DNA of 64,000 nucleotides. Origin: Mucilaginibacter arboris (GTDB lineage: Bacteria; Bacteroidota; Bacteroidia; Sphingobacteriales; Sphingobacteriaceae). The notes under the pieces were generated by a model, which was not told where the DNA came from, searched no databases, and was given only the letters and a program-made list of their open reading frames with translations. This document shows, in pieces, positions 63,485-64,000 of the stretch (the first letter of the stretch is position 1; each line of letters starts with the position of its first letter). The stretch is taken from the NCBI RefSeq assembly GCF_009754915.1, contig NZ_WPIK01000004.1, forward strand, positions 186,001 to 250,000, given 5' to 3'. The translations under genes were made by a program, and so were the position numbers.

Positions 63485-64000
63485 GTGATAGATAACCTCC
63501 TGTTTATTGATACTGAAGCTTCCGGGTTACCTAAAAAATGGAACGCACCTTATTCTAAAGTTAATAACTGGCCGTTCTCCGTCCAGATCTCCTGGTTAAT
63601 TTACAATCGTAATGGTAATTTAATTAAGCAGGAAGACCATTACATTAAGGACAACGATTTTAAAATTTCGCCTGCTGCACAAGATATTCATGGCATTACA
63701 CGCGAATTTTTAAATGAGCATGGCGAGTTGCGGCATGAAGTAATGGAACTGCTGGCAAAGGATATGGAACTATACCGGCCTTTAATGATCGGGCATTTTA
63801 TGGAACTTGATTTTCATGTGCTTAGTGCAGATTTTTTTCGTTCCGGTGTAGAAAACCCAATCAGCAACATGAAAATGTTTTGCACCATGATTGCCACCAA
63901 ACGATTGGCCGATAATACGCAGCACAAGTATTTACGCCTGGGCGATTTGTATCAGCTATTATTTAAAACACCGTTATTGCACCAGCATAATGCTTTAACA
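63485..64000 (+). CDS. DEDDh 3'-5' exonuclease (DNA polymerase III epsilon-like), 3' end outside window
   Basis: An open frame from a GTG at 63485 (a stop lies two codons upstream, so no ATG is available) runs off the window after 172 codons. It reads VIDNLLFIDTEASGLPKKW (ExoI motif D-x-E), SPAAQDIHGITREFLNEHGE, LMIGHFMELDFHVLSADFFR (ExoII region) and LRLGDLYQLLFKTPLLHQHN, close to the ExoIII H-x4-D site at the edge. A ribonuclease T/PolC-type exonuclease superfamily protein; whether it is the replicative proofreader or a relative is not clear. Confidence 0.8.
   Translation, partial: MIDNLLFIDTEASGLPKKWNAPYSKVNNWPFSVQISWLIYNRNGNLIKQEDHYIKDNDFKISPAAQDIHGITREFLNEHGELRHEVMELLAKDMELYRPLMIGHFMELDFHVLSADFFRSGVENPISNMKMFCTMIATKRLADNTQHKYLRLGDLYQLLFKTPLLHQHNALT

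Overview
The window is chromosomal DNA from a low-GC member of the Bacteroidota, most likely a Sphingobacteriales-type organism (Pedobacter/Mucilaginibacter relatives). Supporting signs are gldA/gldF/gldG gliding-type ABC genes, DUF4397 lipoproteins, -7 boxes of the TAnnTTTG type, a near absence of Shine-Dalgarno sequences with rpsU as an exception, and the gene order tRNA(Thr-Tyr-Gly-Thr)-tuf-tRNA(Trp)-secE-nusG-rplKAJL-rpoBC. Species assignment is not possible from reading alone.

Region 1 (1-25 kb, all on the minus strand) is a surface polysaccharide locus of the Wzx/Wzy type. In the direction of transcription it runs: glf (UDP-galactofuranose), a DUF3467 gene, a Wzc-like kinase, a CDP-3,6-dideoxyhexose module (flavin/2Fe-2S reductase, rfbF, rfbG, rfbH), Wza- and Wzz-like export proteins, two tandem FdtA-type ketoisomerases, an ATP-grasp ligase, an SDR epimerase/reductase, a HAD phosphatase, an FdtB aminotransferase, Wzx, three glycosyltransferases around a Wzy polymerase, and a UDP-deoxy-HexNAc module (CapE/WbjB, a cupin, a WecB/FnlC-type 2-epimerase cut by the window edge). 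Many genes overlap or nearly touch, so this is one or a few long operons. A promoter is visible in front of wza.

Region 2 (25-41 kb) is the core information-processing block: rpoC, rpoB, rplL, rplJ, rplA, rplK, nusG, secE, tRNA-Trp, tuf and four more tRNAs behind a good promoter, then hpf, xerC and rpsU. The rpsU gene carries a perfect Shine-Dalgarno sequence, which fits bS21 autoregulation known in this phylum.

Region 3 (41-64 kb) is mixed housekeeping: an HhH (ComEA-like) protein, a two-domain OlsF-like acyltransferase, an Mpo1-like membrane protein, rny, a 6S-like structured RNA, zapA, a small coiled-coil protein, pheT, radC, rpsT, three DUF4397 lipoproteins, a zinc phospholipase C-like protein, a DedA protein, dnaN, gldG/gldF, an outer-membrane protein whose start codon reads ATA, gldA, glyS flanked by two DUF433/DUF5615 toxin-antitoxin-like cassettes (one frameshifted), a Dabb protein and the start of a DEDDh exonuclease.

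The most unusual signal is not a gene. An exact 12-mer, ATGCTTCTTTTA, with an A-rich tail occurs 25 times on both strands (chance expectation well below one). It lies mostly between genes, often as inverted pairs, but also inside coding sequence in three reading frames. It is almost absent from the first 16 kb of the polysaccharide locus and from the conserved ribosomal/RNA polymerase coding block. The architecture resembles Pasteurellaceae uptake signal sequences or another genome-wide recognition site.
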